Shown piece by piece: positions 42,923 through 50,536 of a DNA stretch of 64,000 bases. Position 1 is the stretch's first letter; the number at the start of each line of letters is the position of its first letter. This DNA is from Arcanobacterium sp. (GTDB lineage: Bacteria > Actinomycetota > Actinomycetes > Actinomycetales > Actinomycetaceae). Below the pieces are notes generated by a model. The model was not told the DNA's origin and did no database searches. It saw only the letters and a list, made by a program, of their open reading frames with translations. The position numbers were made by a program, and so were the translations under genes. The DNA is taken from contig JALFZJ010000033.1 in assembly GCA_022783665.1 (NCBI GenBank), positions 29,131 to 93,130 of the forward strand, in the 5' to 3' direction.

Positions 42923-44005
42923 GTGAAAACGAATCTCAATAAGACTTATGTGAACGTAATTGCCAAGAAACTTGCGGCTGGCACGGCTCTACTGGCTGCT
43001 AGCGCTCTTGTGCTGGCTGGCTGTTCCAACGCTGCCGGCTCATCCTCCCAATCTTCACAAGAATCCGCACAAGGTGGCGCTGCCTCGGGGAAAGCGCTCA
43101 ATGTATACACATCGTTTTACCCAATTCAATGGTTGGCTGAGCAGGTTGGTGGCGACGCTGTGAAAGTGACGTCGGTTACGCCGTCTAACGCAGAACCTCA
43201 TGACTTCGAGCTTGCTCCGGCAGACGTAGATGCATTGAGCAAAGCTGACGTGCTGTTCTACGTATCAGGTTTCCAGCCCTCGCTCGACGACGCAATTGCC
43301 AATCTATCTGCCGTGAACGCCGTGAATCTCAAGGATGAAGTGGATCTCGTAGCTATGGCCGATGATGTTGCCAGCGCTGAGGCCGCACATGGACATGACC
43401 ACAGCGATCACGACCATGACGATCATGACGATCACGATCACGACGATGACAACGATACCGGTCATGATGATCATGACCACGCTCACGAAGGCGCCTTAGA
43501 TCCGCACTTCTGGCTTGATCCAGAACGCATGGAAGGCGCCGCAGATGCAGTAGCGGAGGCGTTAGCGGCTGCAGATCCATCACGAAAAGCTCAGTTCGAA
43601 GCTAATGAAGAGGCTCTGAGCAAAAAGCTCGATCAACTCGACGACAGTTACGAAAAAGGCCTCGCCCAGTGCAAACGCAATCACCTTGTAACTGCGCATG
43701 CCGCTTTCGGTTACCTGACCGGAAGCTATGGATTGATTCAGAGCGCGATCACTGGCGTAGATCCAGAAGCTGAACCCTCACCCGCGGAATTAGCAGCTGT
43801 AAAGAAAGTGGTACAAGAAACGGGTACCACAACGATTTTCACCGAAGAGCTAGTCTCACCCGACGTTGCTGAAGCCTTGGCGGCAGAGACGGGCGCTCAA
43901 ACTGCTGTGTTGTCTCCACTCGAGTCAGCGCCAACCGAGGGTGACTATCTCACTGCTATGGAAGCAAATCTCAAAGCAATTCAGTCAGCGCTTGAGTGTG
44001 CATAG
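42923..44005 (+). CDS. znuA: Zinc ABC importer, substrate-binding lipoprotein
   Basis: A 360-residue cluster A-I metal-binding lipoprotein. The signal peptide ends at lipobox LAGC (Cys34). Zinc ligands are expected in AEPHDFEL, ALDPHFWLDP and VTAHAAFGYL. A long His/Asp-rich loop (about residues 154-190, repeats of HDHDDHDD) is the typical zinc-acquisition loop of ZnuA and argues against manganese. It has its own promoter with a Zur-like site; the ATPase and permease are encoded 116 bp downstream. Confidence 0.94.
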   Translation: MKTNLNKTYVNVIAKKLAAGTALLAASALVLAGCSNAAGSSSQSSQESAQGGAASGKALNVYTSFYPIQWLAEQVGGDAVKVTSVTPSNAEPHDFELAPADVDALSKADVLFYVSGFQPSLDDAIANLSAVNAVNLKDEVDLVAMADDVASAEAAHGHDHSDHDHDDHDDHDHDDDNDTGHDDHDHAHEGALDPHFWLDPERMEGAADAVAEALAAADPSRKAQFEANEEALSKKLDQLDDSYEKGLAQCKRNHLVTAHAAFGYLTGSYGLIQSAITGVDPEAEPSPAELAAVKKVVQETGTTTIFTEELVSPDVAEALAAETGAQTAVLSPLESAPTEGDYLTAMEANLKAIQSALECA

Positions 44006-44083
44006 CTGCTGGCGCACGTCTAGTTGTAACCGCATGTGGCTAGATCTATCTGCGGATGAGGCGTGGAGAAGATGCCAATACGT

Positions 44084-44116
44084 GGGAATGATTCCCGTGT
44101 AAAGGGATAAGATAAT
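44084..44116 (+). promoter_or_regulatory. znuC promoter with palindromic Zur-like site
   Basis: GGGAATGATTCCC (44084-44096) is a perfect palindrome around a central G and resembles a Zur/Fur box. It is followed by GATAAT (44111-44116), a good -10 lying 5 bases before the ATG with no close Shine-Dalgarno, so this may also be leaderless. It implies znuCB is controlled separately from, but in parallel with, znuA. Confidence 0.5.
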
Positions 44117-44121
44117 CATCG

Positions 44122-44931
44122 ATGAATACAATATCTCATGCCGGTTCACCTCATCGCTTAGCGAAGAGCGATGAGGTGCTGAGCGCCCAGAACGTATCAG
44201 TGGTGCTGGCTGCCTCACCGATCCTTACCGATATTTCGTTCACTGTGAACCGTGGGGAAGTTGTGGCTCTTATGGGGCCAAATGGCTCAGGAAAGTCCAC
44301 CCTTATTCGCACCTTGCTCGGTATATATAAGCCCACACAAGGTAGCGTGCGTCTGTTTGGGTACGATCATACGAGCGGCAAAGTGCCATTTGGCAAGATT
44401 GGTTACGTGCCTCAGCGCGTCAATCCAGATTCCGGCATTCCTGCAACGGCTGTAGAGGTTGTGCGTTCGGGTCTGCTTTCGCGAGGCAGACTATTTGCTG
44501 ATCGGGGAAGAAAGGCAAAAGCTGCGGCACTACAAGCACTCAAACTCGTGGGTCTCGAAGGGCGCGCTAATGACCACGTGCAGGTGTTTTCTGGCGGCCA
44601 AGCTCAGCGTTTAGGTATTGCCCGTGCGTTGGTGCGCAAACCCGAGCTGTTGCTTCTCGACGAGCCTCTCGCCGGTGTGGATGCGGCATCACGTGAGACT
44701 GTAGCGCGCATCCTCTCCACGTTGCGCGACCAATCGGTAACGCATGTGATTGTGCTTCACGAAATGGGAGAACTAGCTCCGCTAATAGATCGAGTGATCT
44801 ATCTTGCGGATGGTAAATTACTATACAATTGCCGGCCGCCAGAATTGCCGGCAACGATCAATTCTGGCCCTGTAGACCATATCCACTCTCGAGCCGCACG
44901 CCACCACGCGCCGCGCCTAACCGGAAACTGA
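44122..44931 (+). CDS. znuC: Zinc ABC importer, ATP-binding protein
   Basis: A 269-residue ABC ATPase. Walker A GPNGSGKST is at 52-60, Q-loop GYVPQRV, signature FSGGQAQRLGIARA, Walker B LLLLDEPLAGVDA, then the switch LHEMGEL. The C-terminal tail is His-rich (HIHSRAARHH). Linked to the permease gene 14 bp downstream. Assigned to zinc because of the His-rich binding protein beside it. Confidence 0.92.
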   Translation: MNTISHAGSPHRLAKSDEVLSAQNVSVVLAASPILTDISFTVNRGEVVALMGPNGSGKSTLIRTLLGIYKPTQGSVRLFGYDHTSGKVPFGKIGYVPQRVNPDSGIPATAVEVVRSGLLSRGRLFADRGRKAKAAALQALKLVGLEGRANDHVQVFSGGQAQRLGIARALVRKPELLLLDEPLAGVDAASRETVARILSTLRDQSVTHVIVLHEMGELAPLIDRVIYLADGKLLYNCRPPELPATINSGPVDHIHSRAARHHAPRLTGN

Positions 44932-44945
44932 GAGGTGCTAAGCAT

Positions 44946-45818
44946 ATGTGGATCTACGATATGTTGAGTTCGCCGCTGATGATCAGGGCGATGATCGTCG
45001 CCGTGCTTGTGGGATTGACGGCGCCTGTGGTCGGCACATATTTAGTGCAGCGCTCGATGGCTCTGATGGGTGATGGTATTGGCCACATCTCGCTTACGGG
45101 CGTGGCCATCGGTTGGCTGATCGGTTCAGCTGTGGGGATCAACCCTGCTGACGCCTTAGCTATACCGGGCGCGATCGTGGCCTCGCTTGCAGGGGGCATT
45201 ACGATTGAGCTCCTCCGCGCGCGTGGCCGCACTCGCTCAGACGTTGCGCTTGCCATGCTTTTCTACGGTGGTATTGCGGGAGGCGTGTTACTGATCAAAG
45301 CTGCAGGAGGCACCACAACCAACCTCACCAGTTACCTTTTTGGCTCTATCGCAACGGTATCTGAGGCTGACGTCTACTATACTGTGGCTCTCGCTGCCTT
45401 TATTCTTCTTGTGGGCGTGGGCTTGCGTGGTGCGCTGTTTATGTTGTCGTATGATGCCGAGTTTGCTCGTGCGAGTGGACTGCGAGTATCGATTCTCAAT
45501 ATTGTGGTGGCGAGCCTGGCAGCGCTCACAGTATCGGTATCTATGCGTGTGGTGGGGGTACTGCTCGTATCAGCGGTGATGATCATTCCCGTGGCAATCG
45601 GCCAGCTCGTGGCGAATTCGTTCAAAGGCACTATGACTATAGCCATGGGCGTTGGGGTATTTGTGTGTTTCACAGGGCTCGTCATCACCTATGTCGAACC
45701 GTTTAGCCCGGGTGCCATGATCGTGGTACTGGCCTTGGGCGTGTATCTGATCGTCGCGATCGTGCATCCGCTGGTTTTGCGGTTGCGCGGCATAAAGCGG
45801 CTCCACGCTGCGCACTGA
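44946..45818 (+). CDS. znuB: Zinc ABC importer, permease
   Basis: A 290-residue ABC-3 family permease with about 8 membrane segments. Family features are RSMALMGDGIGHISLTGVAIG and FARASGLRVSILN. The ATG follows GAGAGG; the frame is open 39 codons upstream within znuC but is not used. Completes the Znu system. Confidence 0.92.
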   Translation: MWIYDMLSSPLMIRAMIVAVLVGLTAPVVGTYLVQRSMALMGDGIGHISLTGVAIGWLIGSAVGINPADALAIPGAIVASLAGGITIELLRARGRTRSDVALAMLFYGGIAGGVLLIKAAGGTTTNLTSYLFGSIATVSEADVYYTVALAAFILLVGVGLRGALFMLSYDAEFARASGLRVSILNIVVASLAALTVSVSMRVVGVLLVSAVMIIPVAIGQLVANSFKGTMTIAMGVGVFVCFTGLVITYVEPFSPGAMIVVLALGVYLIVAIVHPLVLRLRGIKRLHAAH

Positions 45819-45949
45819 TCGCACCTGCCGTGGTGATCCAAGCAGTGCTACCTGATAGAAAGGCGAAGGCCAGGCAGAGCGCGAGAGCGCTCGTGTAATA
45901 CGGTAACCGTCAGTGTTGAAATGCGAGTTGGCGGCGGGGTGCCTAGCGC

Positions 45950-47134
45950 TCAGAGTGTAAGTACGATACGTGAACGTTCGTGCCCCGATTCCACGCGTTC
46001 ATGTGCACGTGCGGCTTCGGATAATGGGAGTACGTCTACAGGATCGCCCAGCAGCATGCCATTGTCAACGGCGTCATTAATCACGCGTGCCGCAGCCGAT
46101 AGCTGATCGGTGCTAGCGTGGCTGATCACGAAGCCATTGAGCTGCTTGCTCGACGTATAGAAACTCCACAAATCCAAACCTGCTTCGTGATCTGGTGGCG
46201 GGGTAATCATCGTCATCTCACCATGTATCCCAAGGAGATCGAGATTGCGAGCAAAAGGAACGCGCCCCGAGGTGTCGACGATATGGGCAAAGCCGCCGGG
46301 GCGGGGCACGGTCGGCGTAGCGTCTTGGTTACGATGGTGGCCTTCGGGTTGGGCGGTAGCATCTTGCGTTGCCCGCGCCAGGGTAGTGAAGAGATCTGGA
46401 TCAGCATAATCAAATGTGTGCGATGCCCCTAATGCGGCAAGGCGTTCAAAGTCACGCGGATTGCTCGTTGTGTATACGTCAAGGCCGCGGGCTGCCGCGA
46501 GCTCAGTGAACTTCGTGCCCACATGGCCCCCTGCTCCTTCCACGAGGAGGCGCTCGCCGTTGCGAACACGCATCACCGAGTTCAACACAATCGCGGCGGT
46601 AGCTGCAGAATGTACGCAAGCAATAAACTCATGCGCCGAAATCGGATGGGGAGAAGACGACGCGTGCATGCGTGAGCCGCGCTCGCCTTGGCTATCGTCG
46701 TTGTTGGTGGAAGCTTCATATTTCGCATGAGTGGTGTGCTCACTTGCCTGGCCATACACGTTGGTGGGTGCAGGGTAGAGGCGTTCTTGTGGAACGCATA
46801 TATACTGTGCTGCAACGCCCTGGCGGCCGTCATACCCCATTGAGTTCGTCCATACGAGCGGAACCGATGCTGGCACGCCTCTGCGTGAGTCAAAACGATC
46901 CAGAGATACGCCGTCTCCTATCGCTACGATTTCCCCGATCGCATCGCGCCCAATGAGAGCGGGCTGAGACAGCTCTGTGCGATATTTGCCAGCCCGAATA
47001 TAGGTATCCACGCGGTTTACTGATACGGCTATGACTCGGATTTTCACCTCTCCGGCTCGAGGATCAGGCTCTGGTAGTTCACCTATCGTGATCACATCCG
47101 GATTGCCGGTTGTGGTGAAGTATGCGCCGCGCAT
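45950..47134 (-). CDS. MDR quinone-oxidoreductase-like protein with low-complexity inserts
   Basis: A 394-residue zinc-independent MDR protein. The GroES-like domain has VSVNRVDTYIRAGKY and GRDAIGEIVAIGDG; the cofactor domain has VEGAGGHVGTKFTELAAARG. Two polar, His/Asn/Ser-rich insertions break the pattern, one near residues 130-165 between the domains and one near 270-290 (ATQDATAQPEGHHRNQDA). Normal relatives are about 310-330 residues. Function beyond NAD(P)H-dependent reduction is unknown. Convergent with znuB. Confidence 0.8.
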   Translation of the reverse strand: MRGAYFTTTGNPDVITIGELPEPDPRAGEVKIRVIAVSVNRVDTYIRAGKYRTELSQPALIGRDAIGEIVAIGDGVSLDRFDSRRGVPASVPLVWTNSMGYDGRQGVAAQYICVPQERLYPAPTNVYGQASEHTTHAKYEASTNNDDSQGERGSRMHASSSPHPISAHEFIACVHSAATAAIVLNSVMRVRNGERLLVEGAGGHVGTKFTELAAARGLDVYTTSNPRDFERLAALGASHTFDYADPDLFTTLARATQDATAQPEGHHRNQDATPTVPRPGGFAHIVDTSGRVPFARNLDLLGIHGEMTMITPPPDHEAGLDLWSFYTSSKQLNGFVISHASTDQLSAAARVINDAVDNGMLLGDPVDVLPLSEAARAHERVESGHERSRIVLTL

Positions 47135-47236
47135 AAAGAGTCGACCTTCTTTCTCTGCCGGGCGTCAATGTTCGGCGTCACTGGGTGCTGATTGTGTGTT
47201 GATGATGTGTGTATTGGTGGCTCGGTGAATCAGAGT

Positions 47237-47968
47237 CTACTCGGGAGCCATGTCAAGGAGCTTATCCACATCGAGTAAACGAATCGTTTTGCCGCGGCTC
47301 TCTATCAAACCGCCTTTCTCGAAAGCGCGAAGTTGGCGCGATAGCGATTCGGGTGTTGTGTCGAGTAGTGCTGCGATCTCCTTTTTCGCAATGGGAAGCT
47401 GCACATCGAAAACCCCCGAATCGCGTGCCACAGAGGGCAGCGAGAGTAAGTAGCTGGCAAGACGTGCCCCTACGTCCGCCGAAATGGCTGAGACGAGCCG
47501 TTCCTCAGTATCAGCGAGGCGATCAGTAAGCGTCGTCAACATGCGTAGCCCTACTGAAGGGTAGGTGCGAAAGACGGTTGCGAGATCACGATGATCGAAA
47601 ACGCACATGTGCGTCGTCTCTAATGTAACGGCGGTGTGTTTAGCTCGCCCGCCTTTGAGGAAAGCCCATTCGCCCATGAAATCGCCTGCCCCCAGCACCC
47701 GAACGAGATGCTCATGGCCGCTCGCAAGAGTGCGCATCAGTTTCACGCTGCCGCTGTGCAACACCATGAGCTTACCGAGGGATTCCCCTTGGCGAAATAC
47801 GGTGGTACCGCGTTCAATCAGCGTAGGCCGCGCAACCTGAGCCACCTCGAGTTGCTCTGCGAGCGTCAAACCTTTGAAAATCGGTACAACCGCCACACAT
47901 GTAGGGGAATCTTCGGCGTGGGCTCGGCTAGGAGTGGAGCCAGCGGATTGAATTGAGTGATCTGCCAT
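47237..47968 (-). CDS. Crp/Fnr-family transcription regulator
   Basis: A 243-residue regulator. The cyclic-nucleotide-like domain spans about 25-145 (CVAVVPIFKGL, RQGESLGKLMVLHSGSVKL, GAGDFMGEWAFL), and a winged helix-turn-helix near 185-225 contains LPIAKKEIAALLDTTPESLSRQLRAF. The N-terminal Cys before VPIF is shared with FLP/Fnr-type redox-sensing relatives, although no four-Cys cluster is seen. The ATG at 47968 is chosen. It is divergent from the metal chaperone and P-type ATPase genes and most likely controls them through the TTGA-N6-TCAA box. Confidence 0.88.
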   Translation of the reverse strand: MADHSIQSAGSTPSRAHAEDSPTCVAVVPIFKGLTLAEQLEVAQVARPTLIERGTTVFRQGESLGKLMVLHSGSVKLMRTLASGHEHLVRVLGAGDFMGEWAFLKGGRAKHTAVTLETTHMCVFDHRDLATVFRTYPSVGLRMLTTLTDRLADTEERLVSAISADVGARLASYLLSLPSVARDSGVFDVQLPIAKKEIAALLDTTPESLSRQLRAFEKGGLIESRGKTIRLLDVDKLLDMAPE

Positions 47969-48012
47969 ATCCCTTCGATTCTCCCTACATACCACGGTGC
48001 AGGGCGTGCAAA

Positions 48013-48028
48013 CTTGATCTACGTCAAG
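48013..48028. promoter_or_regulatory. Fnr/Crp-type operator between regulator and metal-export genes
   Basis: CTTGATCTACGTCAAG has 5-bp arms CTTGA and TCAAG around N6 and matches the Fnr box pattern TTGAT-N4-ATCAA in all but one base. It lies in the divergent gap between the Crp/Fnr gene and the chaperone gene, so the regulator may act on both. Confidence 0.6.
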
Positions 48029-48095
48029 GCGGATTCTTGCCATTCATTGTTCTATTGTCGTGCAAGCAATTCAAGTGCTAACGAAAGGAAGAATC

Positions 48096-48317
48096 ATGGC
48101 ACTGGCAAAGTTTCAAACCACTGAATTTACCTGCCCATCATGCGTTAGGAAAATCGAGACGAACGTGCGCAAACTTGACGGAGTCTCCGACGTGAAGGTG
48201 ATGTTCAACTCCAACAAGGTGAAGGTAGACTATGACGACGCCGTCATCACCACCGATTCTATCGCTCACCTTATTGAAGACCTTGGCTACCCCGTAGAGC
48301 GCGTCGCTACAGCCTGA
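48096..48317 (+). CDS. HMA-domain heavy-metal chaperone
   Basis: A 73-residue ferredoxin-like HMA protein. The metal motif is FTCPSCVRKIE (CxxC), and the fold follows with VKVMFNSNKVKVDYDD. AAAGGAAG precedes the ATG. It lies 37 bp before a P-type ATPase that lacks its own N-terminal HMA domain, so it probably delivers metal to that pump. The metal could be Cu(I), Zn(II) or another soft metal. Confidence 0.88.
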   Translation: MALAKFQTTEFTCPSCVRKIETNVRKLDGVSDVKVMFNSNKVKVDYDDAVITTDSIAHLIEDLGYPVERVATA

Positions 48318-48354
48318 TCTGCTTGGATACCACAGCCGCAGAAAGGGGCTCCAC

Positions 48355-50247
48355 ATGATGAATACACTAACCTCACTTGCAGCCAAGCGAAGAATCTCCA
48401 TAATCGCTGGCGTGCTCCTTGTTATCGCAGCGGCCTTAGGGCGAACCTTCTTTGGCAATGAGGGCAGCACAGTGGCCTCCATGCTGCTTGTAGTTGTGGC
48501 GGCCATGGCAGGCACGCCGATCGCGCTGAGCGCACTACGGGCCTTGAGGGTCAAAGCGTTTTCAATAGAGCTGCTCGTCACAATTGCCGTGATTGGTGCG
48601 CTCATCATCAGAGAGTTCGAAGAAGCGGCTGTGGTTTCCTTCCTCTTTATACTGGGCGCTTACCTCGAGACGCGAACCATCTCGAAAACTCGCGAATCGC
48701 TCAAAGCGCTTATCGATATGGCACCCAAAACTGCCGAAGTTGTGCGCGATGGCACCGCGCTTCTACTGCCTGTAGACGACGTCCGGGTAGGGGACGTCGT
48801 CATCGCGCGCATCGGCACGCAAATACCCGTAGACGGCACGGTGATCAATGGATCAGGCGCTGTGGCAGAGGCTGCAATCACTGGCGAGCCCCTGCCGAAA
48901 ACGAAAGCTGAAGGGGATGCAGTATGGTCTGGAACGACGCTCGATTCAGGGTATCTTGAGGTGCGTGCTGATCGCCTCGCCTCAGATTCGACCTTCGCCC
49001 ACATTGTGGAGATCGTAGAGGAGGCGCAGGATTCGAAGGCACACGCCCAGAAGTTCCTCGACAAATTCGCCCGCATTTATACCCCGAGCGTCATTATCGG
49101 TTCACTTATCGCTTTCGCTTTCACGCGAGACGTACGCTTCGCTCTTACCTTCCTTGTGATCGCCTGCCCCGGCGCGCTTGTGATCTCAACGCCCGTATCG
49201 CTTGTGGCCGGTATAGGAAATGCCTCTGTGCACGGTGTACTGATCAAAGGCGGTGACGCCCTCGAACGCGCAGCGAAAACCACCTCATTCGTTATGGATA
49301 AGACTGGAACCGTTACAGCAGGTGAACCAAGGGTGACGAACGTCGTCTCGTATCGTGGTGACCTCAGCGAGAATCGATTACTTGCCATTGCGGCCCAGCT
49401 TGAACTCGCCTCAGAGCATCCCCTTGGCCGCACCATCGTAGCCGAGGCGGTCGGCAGAGGAATTGATCTCGGTGCGTCTCCTGCGCGCGTGAACGTGATC
49501 AAAGGCGCAGGTATAGAGGGCGTGATTTCAACGGGCGAGCATATGCGCATAGGAGCCTTGAGAATGTATGGCGCCGTGGCACAAGAGCTTCGCGCTCGTG
49601 CCCATGGGTTTGAACGAGGGGGCAAAACGGCGTCGTTCGTTGCCATAGACGGCGAAGTGGTTGGCATCATTGCTATCGCAGATCGGATTCGGGATGGCGT
49701 GGCAGAGGGGATCGACGAGCTCCGTGAAAGCGGGATACATCAGATCGTGATGCTCACAGGAGACAACGAGTTCACTGCCCAGGCTGTGGCACGCGCTGCA
49801 CATATAGATGAGGTGCGCGCAGAGCTTCTCCCTCAAGATAAAGTTGCGCAGATTACAGCCCTGCAAGAAGCAGGCGCCCGAGTAGCAATGGTGGGCGACG
49901 GCATCAACGATGCTCCTGCGCTCGCGAGCGCAGACCTTGGTATCGCTATGGGTGGTGGTACCGATATCGCAATGCAAAGCGCCGATATTATCCTTATGGG
50001 CAACCGCTTTGACCAGCTCGTGCATGCGAGAAAGGTGGCTCGCGCCACCGTAGCAAATATGAAACAAAACACGGCAATCGCGCTCTTTACGGTGGCTGTG
50101 CTTATTGGTGGAGTGTTGTTTGGTGTGGTGAACATGGGTATTGGAATGTTTGTACATGAGGTTTCTGTACTCGTGGTGATCCTTAATGCCGTGAGGTTAC
50201 GAGGTTTCGGGAGGCGCCCACATAAGCACTTCGAGCTTCGTGTGTGA
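48355..50247 (+). CDS. Heavy-metal P1B-type ATPase with a CPG membrane motif
   Basis: A 630-residue P1B-type pump that should export a heavy metal from the cytoplasm. Seen: ITGEPLPK actuator motif, phosphorylation site DKTGT (Asp315), SEHPLG nucleotide-domain signature and GDGINDAPALASADLG. The transmembrane metal motif is CPG (Cys271-Pro-Gly) where CPC, SPC or CPH is more usual, so metal selectivity is uncertain. No N-terminal HMA domain is fused; the separate chaperone is encoded just upstream. AAAGGGG precedes the ATG. Confidence 0.93.
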   Translation: MMNTLTSLAAKRRISIIAGVLLVIAAALGRTFFGNEGSTVASMLLVVVAAMAGTPIALSALRALRVKAFSIELLVTIAVIGALIIREFEEAAVVSFLFILGAYLETRTISKTRESLKALIDMAPKTAEVVRDGTALLLPVDDVRVGDVVIARIGTQIPVDGTVINGSGAVAEAAITGEPLPKTKAEGDAVWSGTTLDSGYLEVRADRLASDSTFAHIVEIVEEAQDSKAHAQKFLDKFARIYTPSVIIGSLIAFAFTRDVRFALTFLVIACPGALVISTPVSLVAGIGNASVHGVLIKGGDALERAAKTTSFVMDKTGTVTAGEPRVTNVVSYRGDLSENRLLAIAAQLELASEHPLGRTIVAEAVGRGIDLGASPARVNVIKGAGIEGVISTGEHMRIGALRMYGAVAQELRARAHGFERGGKTASFVAIDGEVVGIIAIADRIRDGVAEGIDELRESGIHQIVMLTGDNEFTAQAVARAAHIDEVRAELLPQDKVAQITALQEAGARVAMVGDGINDAPALASADLGIAMGGGTDIAMQSADIILMGNRFDQLVHARKVARATVANMKQNTAIALFTVAVLIGGVLFGVVNMGIGMFVHEVSVLVVILNAVRLRGFGRRPHKHFELRV

Positions 50248-50333
50248 AGGCGGGATTGTGCGCCAAGATGGCGAGCTTTCGCTATGCGAGGGTTCGAACA
50301 AGCCTAGATTCCGATAACAGTAATATGGGTGGG

Positions 50334-50354
50334 TTCACTCCGCCACGGAGTGAA
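50334..50354. terminator. Hairpin between the P-type ATPase and MMPL genes
   Basis: Perfect 9-bp stem TTCACTCCG (50334-50342) and CGGAGTGAA (50346-50354) with a 3-nt loop, 87 bases past the ATPase stop. No T-run, so it may be an operator as well as a terminator. The rest of the 289-bp gap holds no gene I trust. Confidence 0.4.
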
Positions 50355-50536
50355 GCTGGAGTAGATATTCAGTAAGTTTGAATAAAACGGTGATGGGGTG
50401 CGGTGCGTGTGCCGTACCTCATTAGTGGCGTCTATGAGGATGCTTTTGCGTCCACCACGATGCTTTGCTCGATACACAATGCGGCTGCCTGACCGGAATC
50501 TCGCAGCGCGTGTACTTACGGATCTGAAGGTCATAT

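Noticed and set aside
50398..50536. Small gene upstream of the MMPL transporter
   Set aside because: Frames here are short, lack a ribosome-binding site and recognisable sequence, and overlap the MMPL start.
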